The position numbers and the translations under genes are program-made. The notes beneath the pieces are model-generated. The model was not told where the DNA came from, did no database searches, and saw only the letters and a list, made by a program, of their open reading frames with translations. A DNA stretch of 16,690 bases from CAZTLI01 sp964614375 (GTDB taxonomy: Bacteria > Chloroflexota > Anaerolineae > Aggregatilineales > Phototrophicaceae), in contig CAZTLI010000066.1 of assembly GCA_964614375.1 (NCBI GenBank), forward strand, positions 1-16,690. Reading direction: 5' to 3'. Shown one piece after another: positions 7,038-14,028 of this stretch (its first letter is position 1; the number at the start of each line of letters is the position of its first letter).

Positions 7038-8657
7038 TTGCGCCACTATCAACTACTCATCCTCCTATTGCTTGTACTATCGGGTGCCATGCCCACACTG
7101 GCACAGGACACGGACTATACTGGAACAATAGATGACACCACACCCACCCACACATTCACGGTGACTCTGGTCGCTGGTGATTCCGTGCTGATGACGGCCT
7201 TAGCCCTATCGGGCAATCTCGATATCACGCTGGAATTACGCGACCCATCCGGTGAATTGGTGGCCTATAACGACAATATCTCGCCATCAAACACCGATTC
7301 GCAGCTTTATTATGTCGCAACCACCAGCGGCGATTATACGGTCATCGTCGGACGCTACGAATTCACGCCGACCAGCGGCGACTTTGGCCTGACGATTGAA
7401 ATTGGCGCGGATGAACCCGCTGCCCCAACACCACTCCCACAAAGCGAAGACCGTTATCTCTTGAGCAGCACGCCATTGACCTATGATACAACCCACTTCC
7501 GCATTCATTACACGCTGGAAGGTTTTGACGCGACCACCGACCATTTTGCAGAGATGGTCGGGCAAGCGTTTGAACAAGCCTATGAAACTGAGATTGAGGT
7601 CCTGGGCTGGCCCGCCCCGCCCGCCGATTTTGGACGCGGTGGCGATGACCGCTATGATGTCTATCTGGGCGACCTGCAATCCGAAGGCGATTATGGGCCA
7701 TTGGGTTATGCTGTACCGGAACAATCCGTTGGCGACAATCCGCTGACGTCCATTATCGAAACGAACGCCGCCCCCAGTTACATCGTCCTCGAAAACGACT
7801 TCAGCGAGACCGATGAACGCAGCTTGAGCATGGTCTTTACTGTCATCGCGCATGAATTTCATCACGCGATTCAATTCGGTTATGACCGTCACGACTCGCA
7901 TGGATGGTACTATGAAGCCTCAGCGGTCTATGTGCAAACGCGCGTGAACGCCCTGCATCAGGATGCGCGCACCTTCTCCGAATACAACATGGCAAATCAA
8001 GACATCTGCTTCGGCACCGAATCGCAAGACCCCCGGCACGGGTCGCTGCAATATGGTGACTGGCTGTTTATGCAGGCGATGGTTGATGAATATGGTGAAG
8101 ATTTCGTATTCCAATTGTGGTCGAATATCGCCACGGGCGAAGGTTTCGGGGCGCTCGCAACGACGCTCGATAAATACGATGATACTGTGCCCAGCGCCGT
8201 CGCCCGGTATCGCATTCAAAATCTGGTGCTGGATTATCAAGTGCCCGGTGTATTCGCTTCGACTGTCCCGCTGCAAGGGGTTATCAGCCGCATCGGACGC
8301 TGGACAACTACAGGCAGTGGCGTGCAAGAATTGGGCGCGTCGTATCTGGAACTGGATTTATCGCCCGATTCCTATCGCATCTTCTTGACCAATGATGGCG
8401 GCGGGCTGGAACTCTGGGCGGTTGCTATACGCGGGACAGACGCCGAAGCCTATCGGCTAGGGCGTGAAGGCGTCATTAATACCGATGGTTATGATTATGT
8501 CTATCTCATGGTCTTCAATCCATCCTATGACGACAACCCGGACTCGTGCCAGCACACAACCTTCGCGCTGGATATTCAATCCACGACGGAGACGGTCACA
8601 CCTGTTGACCGGATGTGGAACGCCGCCCTCTTCCAACCACCCCCGCGCGACGGGTAA
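7038..8657 (+). CDS. Secreted HExxH metalloprotease with PPC domain
   Basis: This is a 539-residue exported protein. With TTG at 7038 as start (AGGAGA seven bases upstream) it begins with a classic signal peptide: a basic pair, LLILLLLVLSG and a cleavage site near PTLAQ (residues 20-23). The nearest in-frame ATG, 6900, would bury that signal behind 46 odd residues. Residues about 25-125 form a bacterial pre-peptidase (PPC) beta-sandwich (DSVLMTALALSGNLDITLEL; SGDYTVIVG). The catalytic domain has HEFHH (H272, E273, H276), then WYYEASA with E293 as likely third zinc ligand, a gluzincin arrangement like that of MXAN_6640-type putative metalloproteases. It probably degrades proteins outside the cell. 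It is monocistronic, with a strong hairpin just after the stop. The upstream gap 6780-7037 shows no clear promoter. Confidence 0.88.
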   Translation: MRHYQLLILLLLVLSGAMPTLAQDTDYTGTIDDTTPTHTFTVTLVAGDSVLMTALALSGNLDITLELRDPSGELVAYNDNISPSNTDSQLYYVATTSGDYTVIVGRYEFTPTSGDFGLTIEIGADEPAAPTPLPQSEDRYLLSSTPLTYDTTHFRIHYTLEGFDATTDHFAEMVGQAFEQAYETEIEVLGWPAPPADFGRGGDDRYDVYLGDLQSEGDYGPLGYAVPEQSVGDNPLTSIIETNAAPSYIVLENDFSETDERSLSMVFTVIAHEFHHAIQFGYDRHDSHGWYYEASAVYVQTRVNALHQDARTFSEYNMANQDICFGTESQDPRHGSLQYGDWLFMQAMVDEYGEDFVFQLWSNIATGEGFGALATTLDKYDDTVPSAVARYRIQNLVLDYQVPGVFASTVPLQGVISRIGRWTTTGSGVQELGASYLELDLSPDSYRIFLTNDGGGLELWAVAIRGTDAEAYRLGREGVINTDGYDYVYLMVFNPSYDDNPDSCQHTTFALDIQSTTETVTPVDRMWNAALFQPPPRDG

Positions 8658-8683
8658 TCACACCCGTGCTCAGTAAATGGATA

Positions 8684-8717
8684 GGGTGAACGATGCAAGC
8701 CGTTCACCCTTCTTGTT
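8684..8717 (+). terminator. Rho-independent terminator of the metalloprotease gene
   Basis: GGGTGAACG (8684-8692) and CGTTCACCC (8701-8709) form a perfect 9-bp stem with an 8-base loop, followed by TTCTTGTT. It lies in the 66-bp gap between two convergent genes and could also stop the Rieske transcript from the other side. Confidence 0.8.
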
Positions 8718-8723
8718 GCGCGC

Positions 8724-9029
8724 TTAGTCACCGTAGACGTAAGTCAAAATGCCATCTTCAACGCGCGTCGGCAAAAACATCAACCGGGACTGGCGATTAC
8801 CGGGACCCGATAGATGTTTACCGTCATGGCAGGCATATACTGCACCATGCCATGCACAGACCAGCCTGTCACCTTCTTTTTGCAGCGGGCCACCGAGATG
8901 TAAACAGGTATTGACCAGCGCCCGCGGTTTGCCGCCGGATTTATACACCAGCACTTCGCGCCCAAAGAAATCGACCGTCTTCGCGCCGCTGTCGGGAATG
9001 TCATTCACGTTGCATAGGGGTTGTTTCAT
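8724..9029 (-). CDS. Rieske [2Fe-2S] ferredoxin
   Basis: The 101-residue soluble protein is a single Rieske domain. The cluster ligands are C42 and H44 (CLH) and C58 and H61 (CAWH), with HGAVY after the second pair. The loop between the two pairs (LGGPLQKEGDRLV, 13 residues) is shorter than in biphenyl-dioxygenase ferredoxins. Such ferredoxins pass electrons to oxygenases or form a domain of small oxidoreductases; no partner oxygenase is adjacent. GAGGA lies eight bases before the ATG. It is divergent from a MarR regulator, and two of the three shared palindromes (9054-9067 and 9084-9097) lie in its promoter region. A possible promoter is TTGCGC, 17 bp, GATAAG on the minus strand. It is therefore probably controlled by that regulator. 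Confidence 0.92.
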   Translation of the reverse strand: MKQPLCNVNDIPDSGAKTVDFFGREVLVYKSGGKPRALVNTCLHLGGPLQKEGDRLVCAWHGAVYACHDGKHLSGPGNRQSRLMFLPTRVEDGILTYVYGD

Positions 9030-9053
9030 GGGTTGTTCCTCACATCCATTCTG

Positions 9054-9067
9054 GTTGCATATACAAC
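9054..9067. promoter_or_regulatory. MarR operator-like palindrome, site 1
   Basis: GTTGCAT and ATACAAC face each other as a near-perfect 14-bp inverted repeat, extended by one G and one C to 16 bp (9053-9068), with one mismatched pair. It lies between the probable Rieske promoter and the Rieske ribosome binding site. Confidence 0.65.
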
Positions 9068-9083
9068 CTTATCTTATATTGTA

Positions 9084-9097
9084 GTTGCACGCGCAAT
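9084..9097. promoter_or_regulatory. MarR operator-like palindrome, site 2
   Basis: GTTGCAC and GCGCAAT form the second copy, centred exactly 30 bp from site 1. It overlaps the likely -35 (TTGCGC on the minus strand) of the Rieske gene. Confidence 0.65.
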
Positions 9098-9120
9098 TAA
9101 ATAGACTATACAATAAACTG

Positions 9121-9134
9121 ATTGCACATGCAAC
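9121..9134. promoter_or_regulatory. MarR operator-like palindrome, site 3
   Basis: ATTGCAC and ATGCAAC form the third copy, centred 37 bp from site 2. It contains the -35 hexamer of the MarR gene's own promoter, as expected for autorepression. Confidence 0.65.
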
Positions 9135-9150
9135 TACTTTGGGTTAGAAT
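9122..9150 (+). promoter_or_regulatory. Promoter of the MarR gene, probably giving a leaderless mRNA
   Basis: TTGCAC (9122-9127) and TAGAAT (9145-9150) are separated by exactly 17 bp. The ATG follows the -10 after only 6 bases, where transcription itself should begin, and there is no Shine-Dalgarno sequence. The -35 lies inside operator site 3. Confidence 0.65.
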
Positions 9151-9156
9151 ATCGTC

Positions 9157-9615
9157 ATGTCCAGACGACCTGATGAAATTCATTTGCGGGCGTGGCGGCA
9201 CTTCATCACCGCCCATGCCCTGCTTATAGACCGTCTCAATCGCGACCTGATGGAGGCGGAATTGATTCCGCTCAATTGGTATGATGTGCTGATTGAACTG
9301 GCAGAAGCGCCCGACCATCGCCTGCGGATGAGCGATTTGGCGGATAACGTGGTGCTCAGCCGCAGCGGTTTAACGCGGCTAGTGGATAAGTTAGAAAAAG
9401 CAGGGCTGCTGCTGCGCGAAAGTGCCGAGCAGGATCGGCGCGGTGCATTCGCGGTGATTACCGAAGCGGGTCTGCAAGCATTACGAACCGCATGGCGGGT
9501 CTATGGCGCGGGGATAGAACAGCACTTCGCCCAGTACCTCACAGACGATGAAGCCCAACGCTTTGGTGACGCCCTCGCGCGGATGATCGACGGTCTGCGA
9601 ACCGGTCACGATTAG
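9157..9615 (+). CDS. MarR-family transcriptional regulator
   Basis: The 152-residue protein has a winged helix-turn-helix: LRMSDLADNVVLSRSGLTRLVDKLEKAGLL for the helices, and ESAEQDRRGAFAVITEAG for the wing with the family's DxRR motif. Flanking helices form the dimer interface. MarR proteins are dimers that usually repress their own gene and a divergent neighbour, and release DNA when they bind a small phenolic or aromatic ligand or are oxidised. Three 14-bp palindromes of the type GTTGCAy-rygCAAC lie between this gene and the divergent Rieske ferredoxin; one covers this gene's -35. The ligand is unknown. No cysteine is present in the protein, so cysteine-based redox sensing is not suggested. 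Confidence 0.93.
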   Translation: MSRRPDEIHLRAWRHFITAHALLIDRLNRDLMEAELIPLNWYDVLIELAEAPDHRLRMSDLADNVVLSRSGLTRLVDKLEKAGLLLRESAEQDRRGAFAVITEAGLQALRTAWRVYGAGIEQHFAQYLTDDEAQRFGDALARMIDGLRTGHD

Positions 9616-9660
9616 GTTTTCCACAGGCGTGTGATACGGTAATGACCCCCCGCGCACCTG

Positions 9661-9693
9661 GAAATGAACAGGAGTGCCAGCCAGCACTCCTGT
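9661..9693 (-). terminator. Hairpin terminator of the 5'-nucleotidase gene
   Basis: ACAGGAGTGC (9668-9677) and GCACTCCTGT (9684-9693) form a perfect 10-bp stem with a 6-base loop. On the minus strand it is followed by TCATTT, a modest T-rich tail. It lies between the convergent MarR and nucleotidase genes and may serve both. Confidence 0.65.
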
Positions 9694-9728
9694 GATACGA
9701 CAGTTTACGTTGAAGATGAATTTGAGGT

Positions 9729-11303
9729 CTATTCAGGTGTGACTTCGGTGATACGGCCTTCGAGTTCGGCGCTGATAGGGCTGTTTGCGCGAATATAGTC
9801 AGCCAGTACCACATCCAGCGGGCTACCTTGATCATAGGCATTGATCGCGTTTTCGGCCATCACATCATAGCCGTCGCCACCCGTGCGAACGAAATCGTTG
9901 GTCGCAATACGATAAGTCGCCTCTAAATCGAGCGCTACCCATGCGCCATCTTGCCAGACTTCGACACTGACAATACGACTGCCGACCGCTTGACTGGCAT
10001 CGAAGGTATAGCGCGCGCCGGACACTTGCAGGAAGCGGCCTGTGCCCTCATCGACATCCACGCGCGACACGCTGTTTTCAAACATCGCCCACACGTCCGC
10101 CCCTGTGAACTCAAAGGTGCTGACGAGGTTGCCAAATGGCAGCACTTCAAGCACGTTGCCAAGCGTGACCTGCCCGGCGGGGATGCTGGCGCGAATACCA
10201 CCGCCATTGGTCACAGCGATGTCTGCGCCTGTGGCCTCGCGCAGCGCGTCCGTGATGACATTGCCCATCGTGCATTCGGCAAAGCGGCAGGTTGTACGTT
10301 CGCCGTCAAGGTCTACGGCTGCCTCGCCTACGGGTTGCAAACGCAGATCGGCAATCGGTTCAGCCAGACCGGCTACGAGGTCCGACACATCGGGATCAGC
10401 CGGGATGTAGCGCGATAGCAGAATCGCATCGCCTTCCCAGTTAGTCAGGACGCCGTTGGCATCAAACGTCACATCCAAACGCCCCAGATAGAGTATGCGG
10501 GTGCTGGCCTGCACGACGAGAACAGGTTCACCGCTGGCGCTTTCCAACACGAGGGGATAATCACCCTCTGCGCCTGCATAACGATTGCTGAGGAACGTAT
10601 TGGTATGACCGCCGACGACGACATCGACACCGCTGACGCCCTGTGCCACAAGCTGGTCTGCCATAAAGCCGATATGTGTCAGCAAGATAATTTTGGTCAC
10701 ACCTTGTGCGCTCAATTCATCAACCATCGACTGGGTAACGCCAATCAGGTCATAGTTAAAGACCAGTTCATCGCCCGGCGAGGACAGGATTTCGGATTCA
10801 GGCGTGACCAGACCGATAATGCCGATTTGTTCACCGCCAACTTCGAGGATGACATAGGGTTGCACGAGGCCCGCCAGCGTGGGCGATTCGCTGAAATCGA
10901 CATTAGCCGTCACGACAGGGAAATCGACCGCGTTAATAAACGCCGCCAGCACCGCATCACCATTGTCAAATTCGTGATTACCCAGCGTCATGGCATCGTA
11001 ACCAATCATATTCATAATCTGGGCGCTGTCTTGCCCTTGCCACTGCACATGGAACAGGGTCCCGGTGAAACGGTCGCCACCATCTAGCAGCAGGCTGTTA
11101 GGGACTTCAGCCCGAATCTGGTTAACGACGGTTGCCTGACGCGCTGCCCCACCATCGCCATCGCCACTCGGTTCGTGGGCGGCGTGGACATCGTTGGTGT
11201 GCATAATGGTCAGATTATAGGTATCGTCCTGTGCCACCAATCCGGGAATGGCGATGGCAAGCAGGAATAGTGCCAGGAATACAATGCGAAGTTTGCGAAA
11301 CAT
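9729..11303 (-). CDS. Secreted 5'-nucleotidase / 2',3'-cyclic phosphodiesterase (UshA family)
   Basis: This is a 524-residue exported enzyme. A signal peptide (FRKLRIVFLALFLLAIAIPG, cleavage near LVAQ, residues 22-25) leads into a two-metal phosphoesterase domain: HTNDVH (35-40), GGDRFTG (75-81), GNHEFDNG (108-115), TH at 209-210 and GGHTN (231-235). The C-terminal substrate domain has NGGGIRA (367-372 region) and the nucleotide-stacking segment NDFVRTGGDGYD (469-480). Family members strip phosphate from extracellular nucleotides so that nucleoside and phosphate can be imported. No membrane anchor or sorting signal follows, so the protein is probably released or loosely held. AAGGAGG six bases before the ATG is a strong ribosome site. 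Tandem repeats resembling a Pho box lie 110-150 bp upstream, consistent with induction by phosphate starvation. Confidence 0.95.
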   Translation of the reverse strand: MFRKLRIVFLALFLLAIAIPGLVAQDDTYNLTIMHTNDVHAAHEPSGDGDGGAARQATVVNQIRAEVPNSLLLDGGDRFTGTLFHVQWQGQDSAQIMNMIGYDAMTLGNHEFDNGDAVLAAFINAVDFPVVTANVDFSESPTLAGLVQPYVILEVGGEQIGIIGLVTPESEILSSPGDELVFNYDLIGVTQSMVDELSAQGVTKIILLTHIGFMADQLVAQGVSGVDVVVGGHTNTFLSNRYAGAEGDYPLVLESASGEPVLVVQASTRILYLGRLDVTFDANGVLTNWEGDAILLSRYIPADPDVSDLVAGLAEPIADLRLQPVGEAAVDLDGERTTCRFAECTMGNVITDALREATGADIAVTNGGGIRASIPAGQVTLGNVLEVLPFGNLVSTFEFTGADVWAMFENSVSRVDVDEGTGRFLQVSGARYTFDASQAVGSRIVSVEVWQDGAWVALDLEATYRIATNDFVRTGGDGYDVMAENAINAYDQGSPLDVVLADYIRANSPISAELEGRITEVTPE

Positions 11304-11412
11304 AGAGCCTCCTTAAAAAGAATGAACAGAGAGTCACATGGCGACTCGCGGTAATTTTAGGGGATGCTGTGGTCAAACAGGTTGTATCGGCGTAAAAAGT
11401 GCAACAATGCAC

Positions 11413-11452
11413 ATTAACACAATTTAACCTGTTCTTAACATCGTCTTCATAA
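11413..11452. promoter_or_regulatory. Pho-box-like tandem repeats upstream of the 5'-nucleotidase
   Basis: Four related octamers stand in a row: ATTAACAC (11413-11420), TTTAACCT (11423-11430), CTTAACAT (11434-11441) and CTTCATAA (11445-11452). The spacers are 2, 3 and 3 bp, giving a period of 10 to 11 bp. This fits the cyanobacterial Pho box (PyTTAAPyPy-type octamers every 11 bp) and the Bacillus PhoP box (TTAACA every 11 bp). The motif reads on the plus strand, opposite to the nucleotidase. Confidence 0.5.
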
Positions 11453-11463
11453 ATATACCGCGT

Positions 11464-11493
11464 CTAAAGGGATGGCGCAAAGCGCTATGTCCC
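11464..11493 (-). terminator. Candidate terminator of the phosphatase/DUF3090/SCO1664 operon
   Basis: GGGAT (11469-11473) pairs with GTCCC (11489-11493), and GCGC (11475-11478) with GCGC (11482-11485), forming a bulged stem. On the minus strand a short TTTAGA tail follows. It lies about 255 bp after the operon's last stop, so the assignment is weak. Confidence 0.3.
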
Positions 11494-11596
11494 GACGCTG
11501 ACATTAAAAAATAGTGTGGAAAGGATGCCAATCAAGAGAATGAACATCCGGTTTGCGACTGTGGGCTTGATGCAAGTTAACAATTTAATCGGGTCA

Positions 11597-11688
11597 GCGG
11601 ACACGGCGTGTCGTTGCGCCTACAAATCCATTCACAACCGTCATTTTTCGTGGGGACGCAGCAGGCTGTGTCCGCAAAAAACGGTGTT
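11597..11688. other. Structured intergenic segment with competing inverted repeats
   Basis: This lies in the 445-bp gap 11304-11748, which has no gene I can support. GCGGACAC (11597-11604) is the exact complement of GTGTCCGC (11668-11675). GACAC / GTGTC form a local hairpin at 11600-11612. GGACGCAG (11654-11661) pairs with CTGTGTCC (11666-11673), and outer matches (TTTTT with AAAAAA, ACCG with CGGT) extend that stem towards 11637-11685. The stems share bases and cannot all form together. It could be a small RNA, a 3' UTR structure or a worn repeat element. Confidence 0.35.
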
Positions 11689-11748
11689 GCCTGATTATTT
11701 CGTTCAAGACCATCAGCCCACGCACAACTCATTTAAACCTGATTGGTA

Positions 11749-12543
11749 TTACACCGGAGGCCAGGGGTAATTGGGGCCGGGACCGGGTTTGGGATAGCGG
11801 CGGGTTTGCAGCAATTTGTCGACGCGCCCTTGCAAAGCGTCGATTTCACGCTGCGCCATCAAATCCGCCATCGTTTTACGATAGTCGCCATCAGCATCAT
11901 CCAGCGCCATACACAATTTCTCAATGTCGGCGAGGATGGCTTCGGGGATGGGTTGGGCGGCAAAATCCCAGATGACCGTGCGGAGTTTGTGCTGATAGTG
12001 AAACGTCAGACCATGATCAATGCCCCACAGATGCCCCGCCGCATCGACCAGACAATGCCCGCCTTTGCGGTCTGCATTGTTGGCGATGGCATCAAATGCG
12101 ACCATACGCTGCAACTGTGGAATCATACGCTCATCAAATGAGAAGTAATTGTGTTCCGGGTCATGGTCAACAAAAAATTGCATTGATCCTAATCCGCGTG
12201 GCCCATCGCGCAGCACCGTCGGCGGGACAATTTGCCAGTCCAATGCCTGTGAGGTGTGGAACGACGCCACTTCGCGCTTGCAGAGGGTGCCATCGGGGAA
12301 GTCCCACAACGGACGTTCGCCCTTCTGTGGTTTATACACGACGGGAATAGTCACATTCTCATAACAGGCCGAGAGCAGGAAGGTGTAATTGGAGCTGTAG
12401 CGCAGCATCCCATGTTCCACCTCGATGCTGCCCTTACTCAATACAATGAGCGCCTGTTCCAGTGTGATGGGTGTGGTATCCAACTCACTGGCGGAAGCGT
12501 CGTTAGGCGATTCGGGTTCGGGAATGTGTTCGTGGTCGTCCAT
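11749..12543 (-). CDS. SCO1664-family PI3/4-kinase-like protein
   Basis: This is a 264-residue protein of the SCO1664 family, whose fold resembles phosphatidylinositol 3-/4-kinase catalytic cores. The kinase-like residues are visible: K71 in VVYKPQKGERPLWDF, E91 in CKREVASF, the catalytic-loop-like AFDAIANNADRKGGH (N156, D158, R159) and the metal-binding-loop-like GIDHG (D176). The tail RRYPKPGPGPNYPWPPV is typical of the family. Its substrate (lipid, protein or small molecule) is unknown to me. The first 25 residues are acidic and probably disordered. The start ATG shares its A with the stop of the DUF3090 gene (TAATG at 12541-12545), so the two are translated in a fixed ratio. The order phosphatase, DUF3090, SCO1664-like is the same as in mycobacteria (Rv2135c-Rv2133c, as I recall), where the mycothiol ligase gene is close by; no such gene is visible here. 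Confidence 0.88.
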   Translation of the reverse strand: MDDHEHIPEPESPNDASASELDTTPITLEQALIVLSKGSIEVEHGMLRYSSNYTFLLSACYENVTIPVVYKPQKGERPLWDFPDGTLCKREVASFHTSQALDWQIVPPTVLRDGPRGLGSMQFFVDHDPEHNYFSFDERMIPQLQRMVAFDAIANNADRKGGHCLVDAAGHLWGIDHGLTFHYQHKLRTVIWDFAAQPIPEAILADIEKLCMALDDADGDYRKTMADLMAQREIDALQGRVDKLLQTRRYPKPGPGPNYPWPPV

Positions 12544-13076
12544 TACGTCCAGTAATAGATTATCCGCCCATTCTGTTTGGGGTCGGCGCGTCCAGATTTA
12601 ACCGTGACAATGGCATAATCGCTGAGGGCACGCATTTGTTCGCGGGTACAGGCCATTTTCACCACATCGGGTTGGATCGCATCGTCGTCTTCATCAGCGC
12701 CAAGATTACCCACAAGGTCATCATCGTCAACGGCGCGCGTGACCAGTTCTTGCGCGACGAGAATCACCATTTTGCGCTCTTCATCGTAGCCTAATCCCAT
12801 CTGCGAGACTCGAAATAACGGCTCAATCGGTTCGCGCAGCGCCATATCGAGCGTATCGAGATTCACTTCTGTGGACAAGGCATCGCGCTTATCCAATTCA
12901 TCAATCAATTCACGGATGGCCTCGCCGAGCGCCCAGGCCTGTTCTTTTTCGATGACCAGCGAGACGATCTGGCTGCCCTGCCCAGCCTGCAAATAGAAAA
13001 TGCGCTTTCCTTTGGGTCCGATTGTGTCGATGGTGATAAAATCCACCGGGTCGAGTTCGATTTCCGTTCCAGCCAT
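12543..13076 (-). CDS. DUF3090 family protein
   Basis: The 177-residue protein matches DUF3090 by its opening (IELDPVDFITIDTIGPKGKRIFYLQAG), the middle QIVSLVIEKEQAWALGEAIREL, the segment VSQMGLGYDEERKMVILVAQEL with an acidic stretch after it, and the C-terminal TREQMRALSDYAIVTVKSGR followed by a short hydrophobic end. It is soluble and mostly beta-strand, with no catalytic signature I can name. It lies 32 bp after the phosphatase gene and overlaps the kinase-like gene by one base. Constant linkage to a phosphatase and a kinase-like protein suggests it is their substrate, adaptor or sensor, but that is inference. The ribosome site is poor (GGAAAG about 15 bases before the ATG), so translation may depend on coupling to the upstream gene. 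Confidence 0.88.
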   Translation of the reverse strand: MAGTEIELDPVDFITIDTIGPKGKRIFYLQAGQGSQIVSLVIEKEQAWALGEAIRELIDELDKRDALSTEVNLDTLDMALREPIEPLFRVSQMGLGYDEERKMVILVAQELVTRAVDDDDLVGNLGADEDDDAIQPDVVKMACTREQMRALSDYAIVTVKSGRADPKQNGRIIYYWT

Positions 13077-13108
13077 ACGCAGTTATTGTGTCTTTCCGGT
13101 TATTCAGG

Positions 13109-13777
13109 TCAGGTCGCGACGTGTTCCGCTTCCGCCTCAGCTTTATGTGCCTCGCGGTGTTGTTTTTCCAATTCTAATACATGCGCCACATCATTCATCG
13201 CCGCCACGAACGGGCGGCTGTGCCCCAGCAGCAAGACGTTGATCGATGCCGGCGATACGACAATCCGCTGAAAGTTGTCCAGGTGCATCCCCAGATAATG
13301 CGCCAGGGCCATTTTGATCAAATCCGCGTGCAGCACAGCGATGACCATTTGCTGTGGATGGCGCGCGACCATCGTCTCAATCGCATTGACAATCCGATTC
13401 TGAACGCCACGCATGGTCTCGCCATTCGGGAAATAGGCGCGCGAGGGATATTCTTGCACCACCTGCCACATTTTGCGGCGGCTGAGGTGGGAAATTTTCT
13501 CGCCTTCCCAATCGCCATAGCGCACTTCGCCAATTTCCTCATTCACGTCGATTTGTAAATGGGGATGATGTGCCACAATTGCCTGTGCCGTCTCCATAGT
13601 GCGTTCTAACGGACTGGCATAGATATGGTCAATCGGCGCGTTCGCCAGACGCTTCCCTAAGGCTGCGGCCTGTGCTTGACCTTCCTCATTCAGATGGACA
13701 CCCGGCGTCCACCCGGCTAACTTCCCTGTTTTGACAAAATCGTTGACGGCATGCCGGATGAGAAGAATTTGCGTCAT
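13109..13777 (-). CDS. Histidine phosphatase superfamily protein (MSMEG_4193-like phosphomutase family)
   Basis: The 222-residue protein is a branch-1 histidine phosphatase. The phosphate pocket residues are in place: R8 and H9 in LLIRHAVNDF (the histidine becomes phosphorylated), R59 in SPLERTMETA, the acid E84 in GEVRYGDWEG, and the second histidine H150 in AVLHAD. The N-terminus replaces the usual RHG with RHA, as in the MSMEG_4193-like group. These are named putative phosphomutases, but a relative (Rv2135c, as I recall) behaves as a phosphatase. The last 30 residues are a charged, alanine-rich helix (ELEKQHREAHKAEAEAEHVAT) that could be a binding tail. It is the first gene of the trio with DUF3090 and the SCO1664-like protein. 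The divergent 250-bp region upstream shows a possible -10 (TATCAT, 13834-13829 minus). Confidence 0.9.
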   Translation of the reverse strand: MTQILLIRHAVNDFVKTGKLAGWTPGVHLNEEGQAQAAALGKRLANAPIDHIYASPLERTMETAQAIVAHHPHLQIDVNEEIGEVRYGDWEGEKISHLSRRKMWQVVQEYPSRAYFPNGETMRGVQNRIVNAIETMVARHPQQMVIAVLHADLIKMALAHYLGMHLDNFQRIVVSPASINVLLLGHSRPFVAAMNDVAHVLELEKQHREAHKAEAEAEHVAT

Positions 13778-13982
13778 GTATCTGTGCTACAACTTTCATG
13801 TGGTTGCCATGAGTCTTATCCTGAGTTGATGATAGCACATTCTCCGTTTGAAATACACTTGAAGCCTCAGATTCTTTGAGGCGTATAAGAAAAAGCGGAT
13901 ATTCGGCCTGCATACTGGCGTTTACAGGATTATTGCAAGTGTAACGACATTGATACCGTTTCATCCGGCCCGATTGTGGCAA

Positions 13983-13988
13983 TATAAT
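13983..13988 (+). promoter_or_regulatory. -10 element of the WD40 gene
   Basis: A consensus TATAAT lies 40 bp before the ATG at 14029, between divergent genes. No good -35 is visible at 16-18 bp. The rest of 13778-14028 holds only a small 6-bp hairpin (GCCTCA/TGAGGC near 13863-13881). Confidence 0.5.
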
Positions 13989-14028
13989 AGATGACATTAT
14001 CTATGTTTCATTCGCGCGGGGGAGAGTT

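Noticed and set aside
9009..9015. GTTGCAT inside the Rieske gene start as a fourth MarR operator
   Set aside because: Only one half-site is present; the other half (AGGGGTTG) does not form the palindrome.
11516..11770. 84-residue plus-strand ORF in the gap after the trio operon
   Set aside because: No good ribosome site, no recognisable composition or domain, it runs into the end of the SCO1664 gene on the other strand, and it covers the stem-forming repeats.
13863..13881. GCCTCA/TGAGGC hairpin between the phosphatase and WD40 genes
   Set aside because: Only a 6-bp stem, without a T-run, in a divergent promoter region where no terminator is needed.
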